Positions 1 through 6,520 are shown, counted from the stretch's first letter. The stretch is 6,731 nucleotides of DNA from CAILHX01 sp964511385 (GCA_964511385.1 CAZEFE010000025.1:1-6731); one strand, 5' to 3'. Notes: generated by a model not told the origin, from the letters alone. Numbers and translations are program-made.

Positions 1-36
1 CAAGGCTCCACTTATCCTCCCGAAAATTCTGTCCAA

Positions 37-1395
37 ATGAACGGGGCCAGCTCTACTGCTGTAAAAAGGATCGCCAAGAAATCAGGCTCAACAGCCAAAA
101 GAATTCCTGTTATCTCATTATTCTCGGGTGCGATGGGTCTTGATCTGGGCCTTGAGCAGTCCGGTTTAGAGGTGGTACTAGCAGTTGAGTGCGACAGCCA
201 AGCTGTCGCTACCATTAAGCAAAACCGGCCAGACTTACCGGTCATTAATCGGAAGATTGAGGACGTCACCACTAAAGAAATTCTCGAAGCCGCAGGGCTA
301 AGACCCGGTGGCGCTTTCGTGGTCTCGGGTGGACCTTCGTGTCAAAGTTTCAGCACTGCAGGTCAGCGGAGATCGCTCGCGGATCCCCGAGGGGGACTTT
401 TCCACCACTTTGTTCGCATCGTTCGAGAATCCCAACCAAAGTTCTTCATCATGGAGAACGTCAAAGGGATGCTCTCTGCAGCGATAAAGCATAGGCCATT
501 AAACGAGCGCGGTCCTGGTTTCCCACCATTAAGTTCTGACGAAGAACTCGGGTCTGCCTTCCGAGTCATCATTAAAGAGCTTCGACGTCTAAACTACTAT
601 ACGGTCTTTGATGTTCTTAACGCCGCTGACTATGGGTCGCCCCAGTCACGCGAGCGGATACTTTTCATTGGATCTCGTGAGGGCAAAGCAGTATCGATGC
701 CACTGAGGACACATAATCCGACTGGATCGAATGGCCTTAAACAGTGGACAAATCTGAAAAATGCAATCGGGGATCTTGATGATCAAGAGCCCGTAGGAGT
801 TCGATTCTCTCCGAAGGTAGTAGCCTTCCTGAAAAAAATTCCTGCGGGTGGTAACTGGCGTAATTTGGCACCCAACGAACAGAAAGAGGCCCTTGGTGGC
901 GCATTTATTTCTTGGGGAGGCCGCTCTGGTTTCTATCGCCGTCTCGCGTGGGATAAGCCCAGTCCCGCGCTCACGACACAACCAGATTCAAAAGCTACCA
1001 TGCTCTGCCACCCCTCTGAGCCAAGACCGCTCAGCTTGCAGGAATATGCAAGGATCCAGCAGTTTCCTGAAAACTGGACCTTCTCCGGCCCCGTCGCCAG
1101 TCAATACCGCCAAATAGGAAACGCCGTTCCAGTCGGCCTCGGAGCAGCGCTCGGAAGAGCAATCTTATTATCCTGGAATAAATGGAATAATACGTCCCGT
1201 GTCGGTACTGTAGAGACGCATAACGAAGAGCTCCTGAGAAAGATGGCGGAGCGCCCAGTGACCATCCTCAATCCTCCGCGCATGCGGAAAAAGGCATACA
1301 CGGGTGCTGACGAGGCGTGGGCATCTATCAAGCGTAAGAAGCGCGACGTCAAACAATACGCTGTCCGAAAAAGCACCGTAAAGAAAACGGCATAG
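37..1395 (+). CDS. C5-cytosine DNA methyltransferase (Dcm-like)
   Basis: Transfers a methyl group from S-adenosylmethionine to carbon 5 of cytosine in a specific DNA site. The motifs appear in canonical order: motif I FSGAMGLDLG (residues 29-38), motif IV GGPSCQSFS with catalytic Cys102 (PSCQ instead of the commoner PPCQ), motif VI ENV (140-142), motif VIII QSRER (203-207), motif IX around RPLSLQEYARIQQFP (330-344) and motif X with QIGNAVPVG (359-367). The short stretch between motifs VIII and IX (about 215-330) should be the target-recognition domain; the target site cannot be read from it. After motif X there is an extra Lys/Arg-rich tail of about 65 residues. ATG 37 is the only start visible, but it has no good ribosome binding site and the frame is open back to base 1, so the true start could lie outside the window. 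The 21 residues before motif I are not conserved-looking. The glycosylase gene follows 9 bases later. Confidence 0.95.
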   Translation: MNGASSTAVKRIAKKSGSTAKRIPVISLFSGAMGLDLGLEQSGLEVVLAVECDSQAVATIKQNRPDLPVINRKIEDVTTKEILEAAGLRPGGAFVVSGGPSCQSFSTAGQRRSLADPRGGLFHHFVRIVRESQPKFFIMENVKGMLSAAIKHRPLNERGPGFPPLSSDEELGSAFRVIIKELRRLNYYTVFDVLNAADYGSPQSRERILFIGSREGKAVSMPLRTHNPTGSNGLKQWTNLKNAIGDLDDQEPVGVRFSPKVVAFLKKIPAGGNWRNLAPNEQKEALGGAFISWGGRSGFYRRLAWDKPSPALTTQPDSKATMLCHPSEPRPLSLQEYARIQQFPENWTFSGPVASQYRQIGNAVPVGLGAALGRAILLSWNKWNNTSRVGTVETHNEELLRKMAERPVTILNPPRMRKKAYTGADEAWASIKRKKRDVKQYAVRKSTVKKTA

Positions 1396-1404
1396 GATGG
1401 GCAT

Positions 1405-2136
1405 GTGAAGTGCCCCGGCTCACGTAACCTTTCCAAAGGTTCTGAAAAGCGCTCACTACGCATGAAGGCGGCGCGGATCTGCCGCTATCTGGAGAAAGAG
1501 TATGGCACTCCGGATCTTGGAAACAAGGCAAATCCTCTCGACGAACTTTTCTACATCATACTGTCGCAGATGACGACAAGTTCGAGTTTCAGTCGGGTAT
1601 TTGATCGGCTTAAAGCAAAAGTCGGTAACTGGGAAAGGTTGCTTAAGTTACGTAACTCCACTCTAGTACGGTTAATTCATGATGCAGGTCTGAGCAACCA
1701 AAAAGCCCCTCGATTAAAGGCAATCGCTACCAAACTAAAAGCCGACTTTGGGGCGGTTACTCTTGCACCACTATTTCAGATGGCTGACGCCGAAGCAGAG
1801 CAATATCTGACGGGGCTTCCTGGAGTCGGGATCAAGACTGCCAAATGTGTTCTTATGTATTCGCTACGGCGTAACGTTCTTCCAGTGGACACTCATGTTG
1901 CCCGGGTAAGTCGCCGTTTGGGCTTACTGCCTATCACTCTTAAGACATCGGAAGCCATTCACTGCCACATCGCGTCTGTCGTTGCTCCAGAGCTCCGCTA
2001 TTTATACCATGTAAATTTTATTGTGCATGGCCGTGAAGTCTGCCGAGCACATAGCCCGAAGTGTTCTTCATGTGTTCTCATGAGAATTTGCCCAAAAGCC
2101 CGCGCAATAACAGCAAAACTCGACATAGCGCACTGA
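1405..2136 (+). CDS. Endonuclease III-like HhH-GPD DNA glycosylase with FeS cluster
   Basis: A base-excision repair glycosylase of the Nth/MutY superfamily. Visible are the helix-hairpin-helix LPGVGIKTAK (residues 138-147), whose Lys144 matches the lyase lysine of endonuclease III (K120); VDTHV with catalytic Asp162 (matching D138); and a C-terminal C-x6-C-x2-C-x5-C cluster motif (Cys213, 220, 223, 229) with Nth spacing. At 243 aa it is slightly longer than Nth (about 211), mainly from an N-terminal extension. The GTG at 1405 follows a GGATGGG stretch that sits rather close; ATG 1462 (residue 20) is an alternative start that keeps the whole domain. Position right behind a C5-methyltransferase suggests it removes thymine from T:G mismatches made by 5-methylcytosine deamination, as proposed for the Mig glycosylase beside the GGCC methyltransferase on Methanothermobacter plasmids. 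That role is inferred; ordinary oxidised-pyrimidine repair is the alternative. It is in the same frame as the methyltransferase, separated by one TAG. Confidence 0.9.
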   Translation: MKCPGSRNLSKGSEKRSLRMKAARICRYLEKEYGTPDLGNKANPLDELFYIILSQMTTSSSFSRVFDRLKAKVGNWERLLKLRNSTLVRLIHDAGLSNQKAPRLKAIATKLKADFGAVTLAPLFQMADAEAEQYLTGLPGVGIKTAKCVLMYSLRRNVLPVDTHVARVSRRLGLLPITLKTSEAIHCHIASVVAPELRYLYHVNFIVHGREVCRAHSPKCSSCVLMRICPKARAITAKLDIAH

Positions 2137-2139
2137 GTT

Positions 2140-2158
2140 CCTTCTATTTAATCGAAGG
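2140..2158. other. Small inverted repeat between convergent genes
   Basis: CCTTC (2140-2144) and GAAGG (2154-2158) form a 5-bp stem with a 9-base A/T-rich loop in the 31 bases between the stop codons of the glycosylase (+) and the nuclease (-). It could help end transcription from both sides, but there is no T-run on either strand, so it is a weak terminator candidate at best. Confidence 0.25.
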
Positions 2159-2167
2159 GTCGCAAAT

Positions 2168-2602
2168 TCAATTCTGAGTGCTATGAGTAACCCAACAAGA
2201 CACCACGGAGGAGTCACTGCCCACACTTACTTTAACGAACGATTCGCTAGTCAAGCCAGCGGCTGAGATACAAGCGTAAAGAACTGAACACCATCGAGCA
2301 GACGAAAAGGAAGAATCGAAACAGACCGCCATAACAAGGCCCCGACAGGCCCTGCAATCCACGGCTGGCTTCAATGCAGAAAGATATTTATGAAGCCGCT
2401 CAAACGTAGCATAGTTGTCTGGACTTTCAGTATGTTTCGCTTCCCCAAGAAAAAATGAACGGCTCTCAGGTCTCATAAAAAAAACATCTGGTATTAGACG
2501 AGTACCAGGAATAGCACGCAGATCGCGATAGAAACCAGCCATAAGCGCTACATCCTGAAGGATCTCTCGGCGCTGATTGTGTTCAAGAGTGGGTGCTGGC
2601 AT
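2168..2602 (-). CDS. Small PD-(D/E)xK nuclease domain protein, candidate restriction nuclease
   Basis: A 144-aa single-domain protein. Residues 36-56 carry the signature of a PD-(D/E)xK nuclease: IPD with Asp39, then a strand ending FFLGEAKH with Glu54 and Lys56 (PD-x14-ExK). A helix follows (FERLHKYLSAL, 67-77), as is usual in this fold, and Glu13 in the first helix could be the extra metal ligand. The C-terminal half has several cysteines (83, 86, 94, 105, 111, 136) but no clear zinc-ribbon spacing. There is no separate DNA-recognition domain, so it probably relies on the upstream SNF2 ATPase and ParB-like protein for targeting. Its ATG touches the TGA of the SNF2 gene, so it is last in that operon and likely translationally coupled. 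The motif is seen directly; the family assignment and restriction role are inferred. A homology-dependent name cannot be given. Confidence 0.75.
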   Translation of the reverse strand: MPAPTLEHNQRREILQDVALMAGFYRDLRAIPGTRLIPDVFFMRPESRSFFLGEAKHTESPDNYATFERLHKYLSALKPAVDCRACRGLVMAVCFDSSFSSARWCSVLYACISAAGLTSESFVKVSVGSDSSVVSCWVTHSTQN

Positions 2603-4354
2603 TCAGTTCCTATATTTCTTAAATGCATCGATAGCACGAGCCAACTCCTCAAGAAGTAGATCCCGAGTAATCTCAATGCTTGAGGGATCTCCTAACAGTT
2701 CGCGGGAGTCCTGCTCCTTGCCCTGCAAATTTTCAAACTCATTTACTTCAAGGGTTCCCTCAGACAACAGGAAAATGTATTCCACTGGTCTGGTTTGTCC
2801 TCGCCGATGAATGCGGTCTAAGCTTTGTAAATAGTGTGCTGTCTGATTGGACATTGATTCGTATACTGCTATACGTGCCCTATGCAGAGTAATCCCTGCC
2901 CCGGCAGCAGCCGGGTTTGCAATGACAAGCATCGTCTCGTTGTCTTCCTGGAACCTCCGTATCGATTCGCGCCGTACAGCAATGTCCGGAATTGAGCCAT
3001 CAATACGCACGGGGTTAAACCGTGCATAGCGCTGTACGAGCTTATCTATTGAATGGCGATAGAACGACCAGAGAACCACTTTCTCATTCTGTCTTTCGAT
3101 CAACTCATGAAGTATTTCGTCTAGCGCTGTATGTTTCGCCACGTTGCCTAGAAAATTTGGCACCACGGCCTCTGGGCAGACACATATCTGTAGCAAGGCA
3201 CTTCTCTTCGCAAAGTAGCTCAGGCGTTGTGTTTGGAAGTCCTTTTGATCTGACATGAGTACGCTCGCATGCAGATCCATAAGTCTGGAATAGTAGAGTT
3301 CGGCCTGCGCATCGGCAAGACGGATGAGAACACGATTCAGGGTCCTGTCGGGAAGGCTTGGCATAACAACTTTCTTTACCCTACGAACAAAGACCCCACG
3401 ATCATCAAGCACATCTGAAACAATCTGTGAAGCGGCATCTCTTTCCTTGGGTACAACCACCCCACTAAATGTCTTACCCGAAGTAGCAAGGTCCATCTGG
3501 GCTACGATATCCGCTGGATGATTTGGTGCGGGCGTGCCGCAAAGAACCAAACAACGTCTAGCATAGGCTCGTAGATTTAGAATTGCTCGGGTCCTTCGGC
3601 TTTCCCTATTTTTTACATAGAAACTTTCATCAACAATTAGCAAGCTACCATTCGAAGGCCACTTCAAAATCTCCTGTAAAGTGTGTTTAAGTGAGACTGC
3701 TGTCTCAAAATTCGACACGTAAAGATCAGCGGATTGGGTTAGTTGCCTCCGCTTCTCACGAAGAGAGCCAGACACCGCGACTATTGAATAGCCGTCACCA
3801 AACATTCTGGTGCAGTCATGAGCCCACTCCATTACCATATTTTTTGGACACAAGACTAATCCAACTCCGATCAGGCCACGCTGCCGAAGTACGTGGAATG
3901 CAAACAACGCTTGGACTGTCTTGCCGAGACCCTGCTCATCGAATACGCAGAGCCCATCGATTGCACTATCGGTAGCAGCAGCAACAGCAGAAAGCTGATG
4001 GTCATCTAACTTCCCGACATTCGAGATACCTTCAAGTGCCTCCCTGGCACGATCCAGATCGTGGTACGAATCAACTATTGCCTTCTGCTTCTCTAGAGAA
4101 ACTCCTGGTGCACTTCGGAAAGACAACAAGCCAAAAGCCGAACTATGGATCTCTAATGGGAAGTGTTCGCGGAGAGAATGCAACTCCTGTGCATCACTCA
4201 AGTGGATGCTAACAATGCGTCGGCGACGATCTATAGTTTTTTTAACCCCTCTTTTTTCAAGTTCGGTCTCGAGTTGCCGAATAGAAATATCAGCAGGCAA
4301 CTCGAGTACCAGGAAGTCATTGGGGGCACGGTGGCGAACTAAAATGGCGGGCAC
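2603..4354 (-). CDS. SNF2-family DNA-dependent ATPase/translocase
   Basis: A superfamily 2 ATPase of the SNF2 type, which tracks along double-stranded DNA using ATP. The core is complete: Q-motif-like LDDHQLSAV (117-124), Walker A DEQGLGKT (139-146), motif Ia around LVLCPKNMVMEW (167-177), Walker B VDES followed by KN (241-249), motif III LCGTPAPN (271-278), a second RecA lobe with VLWSFYRHS (427-435) and IDGS (451-454), motif V NPAAAGAGITLH (480-491), and motif VI QSLDRIHRRGQ (510-520) with the arginine finger. A short N-terminal region (1-110) and a C-terminal tail (531-583) are not recognised. The start is GTG at 4354 in TAGTG, overlapping the ParB-like gene's stop by one base, which indicates coupling. 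As partner of a bare nuclease and a ParB-like protein, it is probably the motor of a restriction-like effector. A chromatin-remodeller or RapA-like RNA polymerase role is less likely from context. Confidence 0.93.
   Translation of the reverse strand: MPAILVRHRAPNDFLVLELPADISIRQLETELEKRGVKKTIDRRRRIVSIHLSDAQELHSLREHFPLEIHSSAFGLLSFRSAPGVSLEKQKAIVDSYHDLDRAREALEGISNVGKLDDHQLSAVAAATDSAIDGLCVFDEQGLGKTVQALFAFHVLRQRGLIGVGLVLCPKNMVMEWAHDCTRMFGDGYSIVAVSGSLREKRRQLTQSADLYVSNFETAVSLKHTLQEILKWPSNGSLLIVDESFYVKNRESRRTRAILNLRAYARRCLVLCGTPAPNHPADIVAQMDLATSGKTFSGVVVPKERDAASQIVSDVLDDRGVFVRRVKKVVMPSLPDRTLNRVLIRLADAQAELYYSRLMDLHASVLMSDQKDFQTQRLSYFAKRSALLQICVCPEAVVPNFLGNVAKHTALDEILHELIERQNEKVVLWSFYRHSIDKLVQRYARFNPVRIDGSIPDIAVRRESIRRFQEDNETMLVIANPAAAGAGITLHRARIAVYESMSNQTAHYLQSLDRIHRRGQTRPVEYIFLLSEGTLEVNEFENLQGKEQDSRELLGDPSSIEITRDLLLEELARAIDAFKKYRN
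2608..2611 (-). promoter_or_regulatory. Ribosome binding site of the nuclease gene
   Basis: AGGA on the minus strand lies 5 bases before the ATG at 2602, inside the last codons of the SNF2 gene. It supports this start and a coupled TGA-ATG junction. Confidence 0.6.
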
Positions 4355-5580
4355 TACGATTGGCCCTGAAGTCCACGCAACATCGATGTGACGTCGTTCA
4401 AAATCGTCTCTAGCGCACTAAGGCTCTCTTCGTCGAGCTCCTTGAAATCTGTCCTTTTGAAAGAGTCGAGCCACTTCGCAAACTGCTGAATCTTCTCGTT
4501 CGCCGCGCGTTTGTCTTTCTGCAACGCTGGATCATCCGCAATGACCCGTGCGATTGCATCTTTCACAGCATTTCCATAATCTTGGTTCGCTAAAGCTCTC
4601 GCGACTGGGTTCGCGAGAATCTCCGGAACCTTTCTGACGTCTGGGAAAGCCAAAAACTTCCCGTCCCAGAGCCAGTTAAACACCTCGTCTCTGGCGTCTG
4701 GGTCCATGCTGAGTGACCCCCAAACACCAGCCTTGCTAAGCTCATCGAAATATTCGAACTTGTCTTGGATTAGCAAGTTCACGCTAACTTCGTCACGGTT
4801 ATGCTCTTCCTCGTGGTACTCCTTGAACTGTTGAGCAAGATCGTACATCTTGATCCAACGATCAGCTTGCCTCCAACCGTTCAGCCCGTACTCTTTAGCG
4901 ATATCCTGTTTCACTGTTCTCCGCAACGTGGAGTCATGCGGATCATGAGCCGTACGTTTGGTGTAAGCCTCATGCACCTCCTCGGCCTTAACATACGCTG
5001 GCCAAGGGATATGATCCTTCTCAATAAAGTTCATCTCTGTCAGAACGGCATGCTTAACCTTCTCGTCAAGGTTAGGGTCACCTGAGGGAGAATAGACATC
5101 CGCTGGAATCCATTTCGCCTCTTCCCTGAACTGCGCGAAACGCGGGTCGTGCATGATGTGTTTTGTCCCGAAGAACCTCCGGTTCCCATCCCACAATTCA
5201 AGCTTACCGTCCGGTGTCGCAAAAAGAATTACCGGCTCCTGAATGCCGTTTCGCGAAATATTGCTCGCCATACGCTCGATATGAAACGGTTTCTTTCGTT
5301 CCTGCGTCTCCTCTTCGTCAGCATCCACCATGATCTTGTAGATGTCATCAGTTGTCGGATTGCGAGAAGGGTCATCCTTGCGCCAACGGTGGAGATAGTG
5401 CCGAATGCGAATGTTATCTACCCAGCCATCGATATCGTCGATATGGACTTTCCCTCGCCAGACAGAGACAGGTAGGCCATGAAACCGCCTGACAATTTTG
5501 CGTGGCTGGAAATCGTTGTTCCCTTTCGCGCATTCGTCAACAAAGCGGTTCAACAACAAGGGGAATTGGTTCGCGGTCAT
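4354..5580 (-). CDS. ParB/Srx-fold DNA-binding protein of a defence-type operon
   Basis: A 408-aa protein with a ParB N-terminal-type domain at about 98-145: HIERMASNISRNGIQEP (100-116), then an ELWDGNRR turn (128-135) that matches the ParB box II consensus GERR/GNRR, the nucleotide-binding patch in CTP-dependent ParB proteins. A predicted helix-turn-helix follows at about 223-249 (DIAKEYGLNGWRQADRWIKMY). The N-terminal 97 residues and C-terminal 150 (charged, helical, about 355-405) are not recognised. It is not a partition ParB by context: no ParA neighbour, and the gene heads a tightly packed SNF2-nuclease operon. Likely jobs are site recognition or loading of the SNF2 motor, or sensing; these are inferences. 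The ATG at 5580 has a strong ribosome binding site. The gene lies 58 bases behind the sigma-factor gene, with a putative promoter in the gap. Confidence 0.8.
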   Translation of the reverse strand: MTANQFPLLLNRFVDECAKGNNDFQPRKIVRRFHGLPVSVWRGKVHIDDIDGWVDNIRIRHYLHRWRKDDPSRNPTTDDIYKIMVDADEEETQERKKPFHIERMASNISRNGIQEPVILFATPDGKLELWDGNRRFFGTKHIMHDPRFAQFREEAKWIPADVYSPSGDPNLDEKVKHAVLTEMNFIEKDHIPWPAYVKAEEVHEAYTKRTAHDPHDSTLRRTVKQDIAKEYGLNGWRQADRWIKMYDLAQQFKEYHEEEHNRDEVSVNLLIQDKFEYFDELSKAGVWGSLSMDPDARDEVFNWLWDGKFLAFPDVRKVPEILANPVARALANQDYGNAVKDAIARVIADDPALQKDKRAANEKIQQFAKWLDSFKRTDFKELDEESLSALETILNDVTSMLRGLQGQS

Positions 5581-5586
5581 ATGTTT

Positions 5587-5591
5587 CTCCT
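5587..5591 (-). promoter_or_regulatory. Ribosome binding site of the ParB-like gene
   Basis: AGGAG on the minus strand, 6 bases before the ATG at 5580. It is the best Shine-Dalgarno site in the window and fixes the start of the ParB-like protein. Confidence 0.85.
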
Positions 5592-5600
5592 GTTTAGTTC

Positions 5601-5628
5601 CTCTACCTTAATGTCTGTGGGCGTGACA
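5601..5628 (-). promoter_or_regulatory. Putative ECF-type promoter of the ParB-SNF2-nuclease operon (element copy A)
   Basis: On the minus strand the element reads TGTCACGCccACAGACAT, then two bases and AGGTAGAG. It matches copy B (6493-6520) at 22 of 28 positions. TGTCAC (5628-5623) resembles the -35 box of some ECF sigma groups (for example the TGTCAC-type motif of ECF41), and the conserved AGGTnGA about 14 bases on is where a -10 box would fall. That would give a very short leader holding the AGGAG site. The element begins 10 bases after the sigma-factor stop codon. It also contains a TGTC-N9-GACA dyad, so an operator is an alternative reading. Confidence 0.6.
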
Positions 5629-5638
5629 CTAGGGGAGC

Positions 5639-6442
5639 TTATGCATCAATGTCGGTAGCAGGCCCATCCCAAGACTCTGCAAAAATGGATGCCTCTACGC
5701 GAGCAGGCAATTCAATATCCAAGTTTCTGATGATCTGCGGTATCAAAGTCCTAAGGTGCTGGAGTGCGCGAGACTTGGCCTTACGAAAGGTAGTCGGAGT
5801 AATGCCAAGCCTTGTATGGAGATCTGATGAAGATAGAACATGCTGGTTCTTTTCAAAGTCAAAATCCGAATCGCTCAGCAATAGCTCGACTACCTGACGT
5901 TCCCTTTTCGAAAGATATGTCAGTGCTTCTCGCACCAATACTATTGCCCAACCACTTTCGATCTCAATGGAAGGAGCTGCATCTTCCACGATAACTACCG
6001 CTAGTTGATCGTTAATCTCACCGAATATTGGGAAAAAATTATCAGGTTCGCGTACGGTGACATAGTCTTCTCGATTTTCTTCTCCGTCTGGAAATTCCTG
6101 ATCCGATATATCGTCACTGCAGCCCGGCACCTGGCAATCGGGCAACGCTGATGCTCGGCTCTGTTTACGGTTTTGCACTAAGTCAATCGCATTAAAGCGA
6201 GCGGCCGAAAAAATATAGCCAATGGGTTGAGTCACAGGCCCCTTCTCCTTTGCTGCCTTTAATACTGCCTCGACAGCTAGTGCATAGCAATCTTGTGCAT
6301 CTTCATCAGAAATTTTGAGTTTAAATACGAGATAGCGCTCAATTTCATCCCTGTGTTGCCGATTCATATAGCCAAAGAATTCGACATACCTACCGCTAAG
6401 GAAATTGGTCTCAGCCTCACGGTCTTGTTCTTGGCGGGTCAT
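5639..6442 (-). CDS. ECF-like RNA polymerase sigma factor
   Basis: A 267-aa sigma-70-family protein, longer than a typical ECF factor (about 170-200). Region 2 spans about 33-95: SDEDAQDCYALAVEAVLKA (45-63) matches region 2.1/2.2, and GYIFSAARFNAIDLVQNRK (75-93) matches region 2.3/2.4 (usual form WLyriArNlaiDllRrr). An acidic linker (about 105-165) follows. Region 4 is at about 171-233: ALTYLSKRERQVVELLL, then an unusual acidic insert of a dozen residues (about 190-203), then the helix-turn-helix SSDLHTRLGITPTTFRKAKSRALQHLR. Region 3 is absent, as in ECF factors. No anti-sigma gene is seen. The ATG at 6442 has no good ribosome binding site; the frame is open a little further upstream but offers no better start. 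It is likely to direct transcription of its own gene and the downstream operon through the shared elements; this is inferred from their position. Confidence 0.85.
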   Translation of the reverse strand: MTRQEQDREAETNFLSGRYVEFFGYMNRQHRDEIERYLVFKLKISDEDAQDCYALAVEAVLKAAKEKGPVTQPIGYIFSAARFNAIDLVQNRKQSRASALPDCQVPGCSDDISDQEFPDGEENREDYVTVREPDNFFPIFGEINDQLAVVIVEDAAPSIEIESGWAIVLVREALTYLSKRERQVVELLLSDSDFDFEKNQHVLSSSDLHTRLGITPTTFRKAKSRALQHLRTLIPQIIRNLDIELPARVEASIFAESWDGPATDIDA

Positions 6443-6492
6443 AGGCTGCGCTATGTTTCTAAATTCCTGAATTCCATCGTTTGATTATTACC

Positions 6493-6520
6493 TTCAACCT
6501 ATATGTCTGTTCGCGTGACA
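6493..6520 (-). promoter_or_regulatory. Putative ECF-type promoter of the sigma-factor gene (element copy B)
   Basis: On the minus strand it reads TGTCACGCgaACAGACAT, two bases, then AGGTTGAA; 22 of 28 positions equal copy A at 5601-5628. Differences cluster in two spacer pairs and at the outer end, leaving three conserved blocks. It lies 50 bases before the sigma ATG, giving a leader of roughly 40-45 bases if the AGGTTGA block is the -10 region. This would make the sigma gene autoregulated. Confidence 0.6.

Noticed and set aside
12..272. Minus-strand open frame opposite the methyltransferase N-terminus, with GGAGGA at the left edge resembling a ribosome binding site for a divergent gene
   Set aside because: The frame lies inside a gene with full motif support, and the GGAGGATAA is just its stop region. 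A divergent GTG at 12 would leave only 24 bases between starts and only four codons are visible.
646..981. 111-codon minus-strand frame within the methyltransferase gene
   Set aside because: No recognisable domain, and it opposes conserved methyltransferase motifs; a shadow frame.
1101..1463. 120-codon minus-strand frame across the methyltransferase/glycosylase junction
   Set aside because: Cys/Arg/Pro-rich translation without a domain, antisense to two well-supported genes.
5149..5475. 108-codon plus-strand frame opposite the ParB-like gene
   Set aside because: Antisense to the ParB domain and without a ribosome binding site or family features.
5639..6442. Reading the sigma-like protein as a LuxR-type or other helix-turn-helix regulator
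   Set aside because: Both region 2 (ARFNAIDLVQNRK) and region 4 are present in the right order and spacing for a sigma factor.
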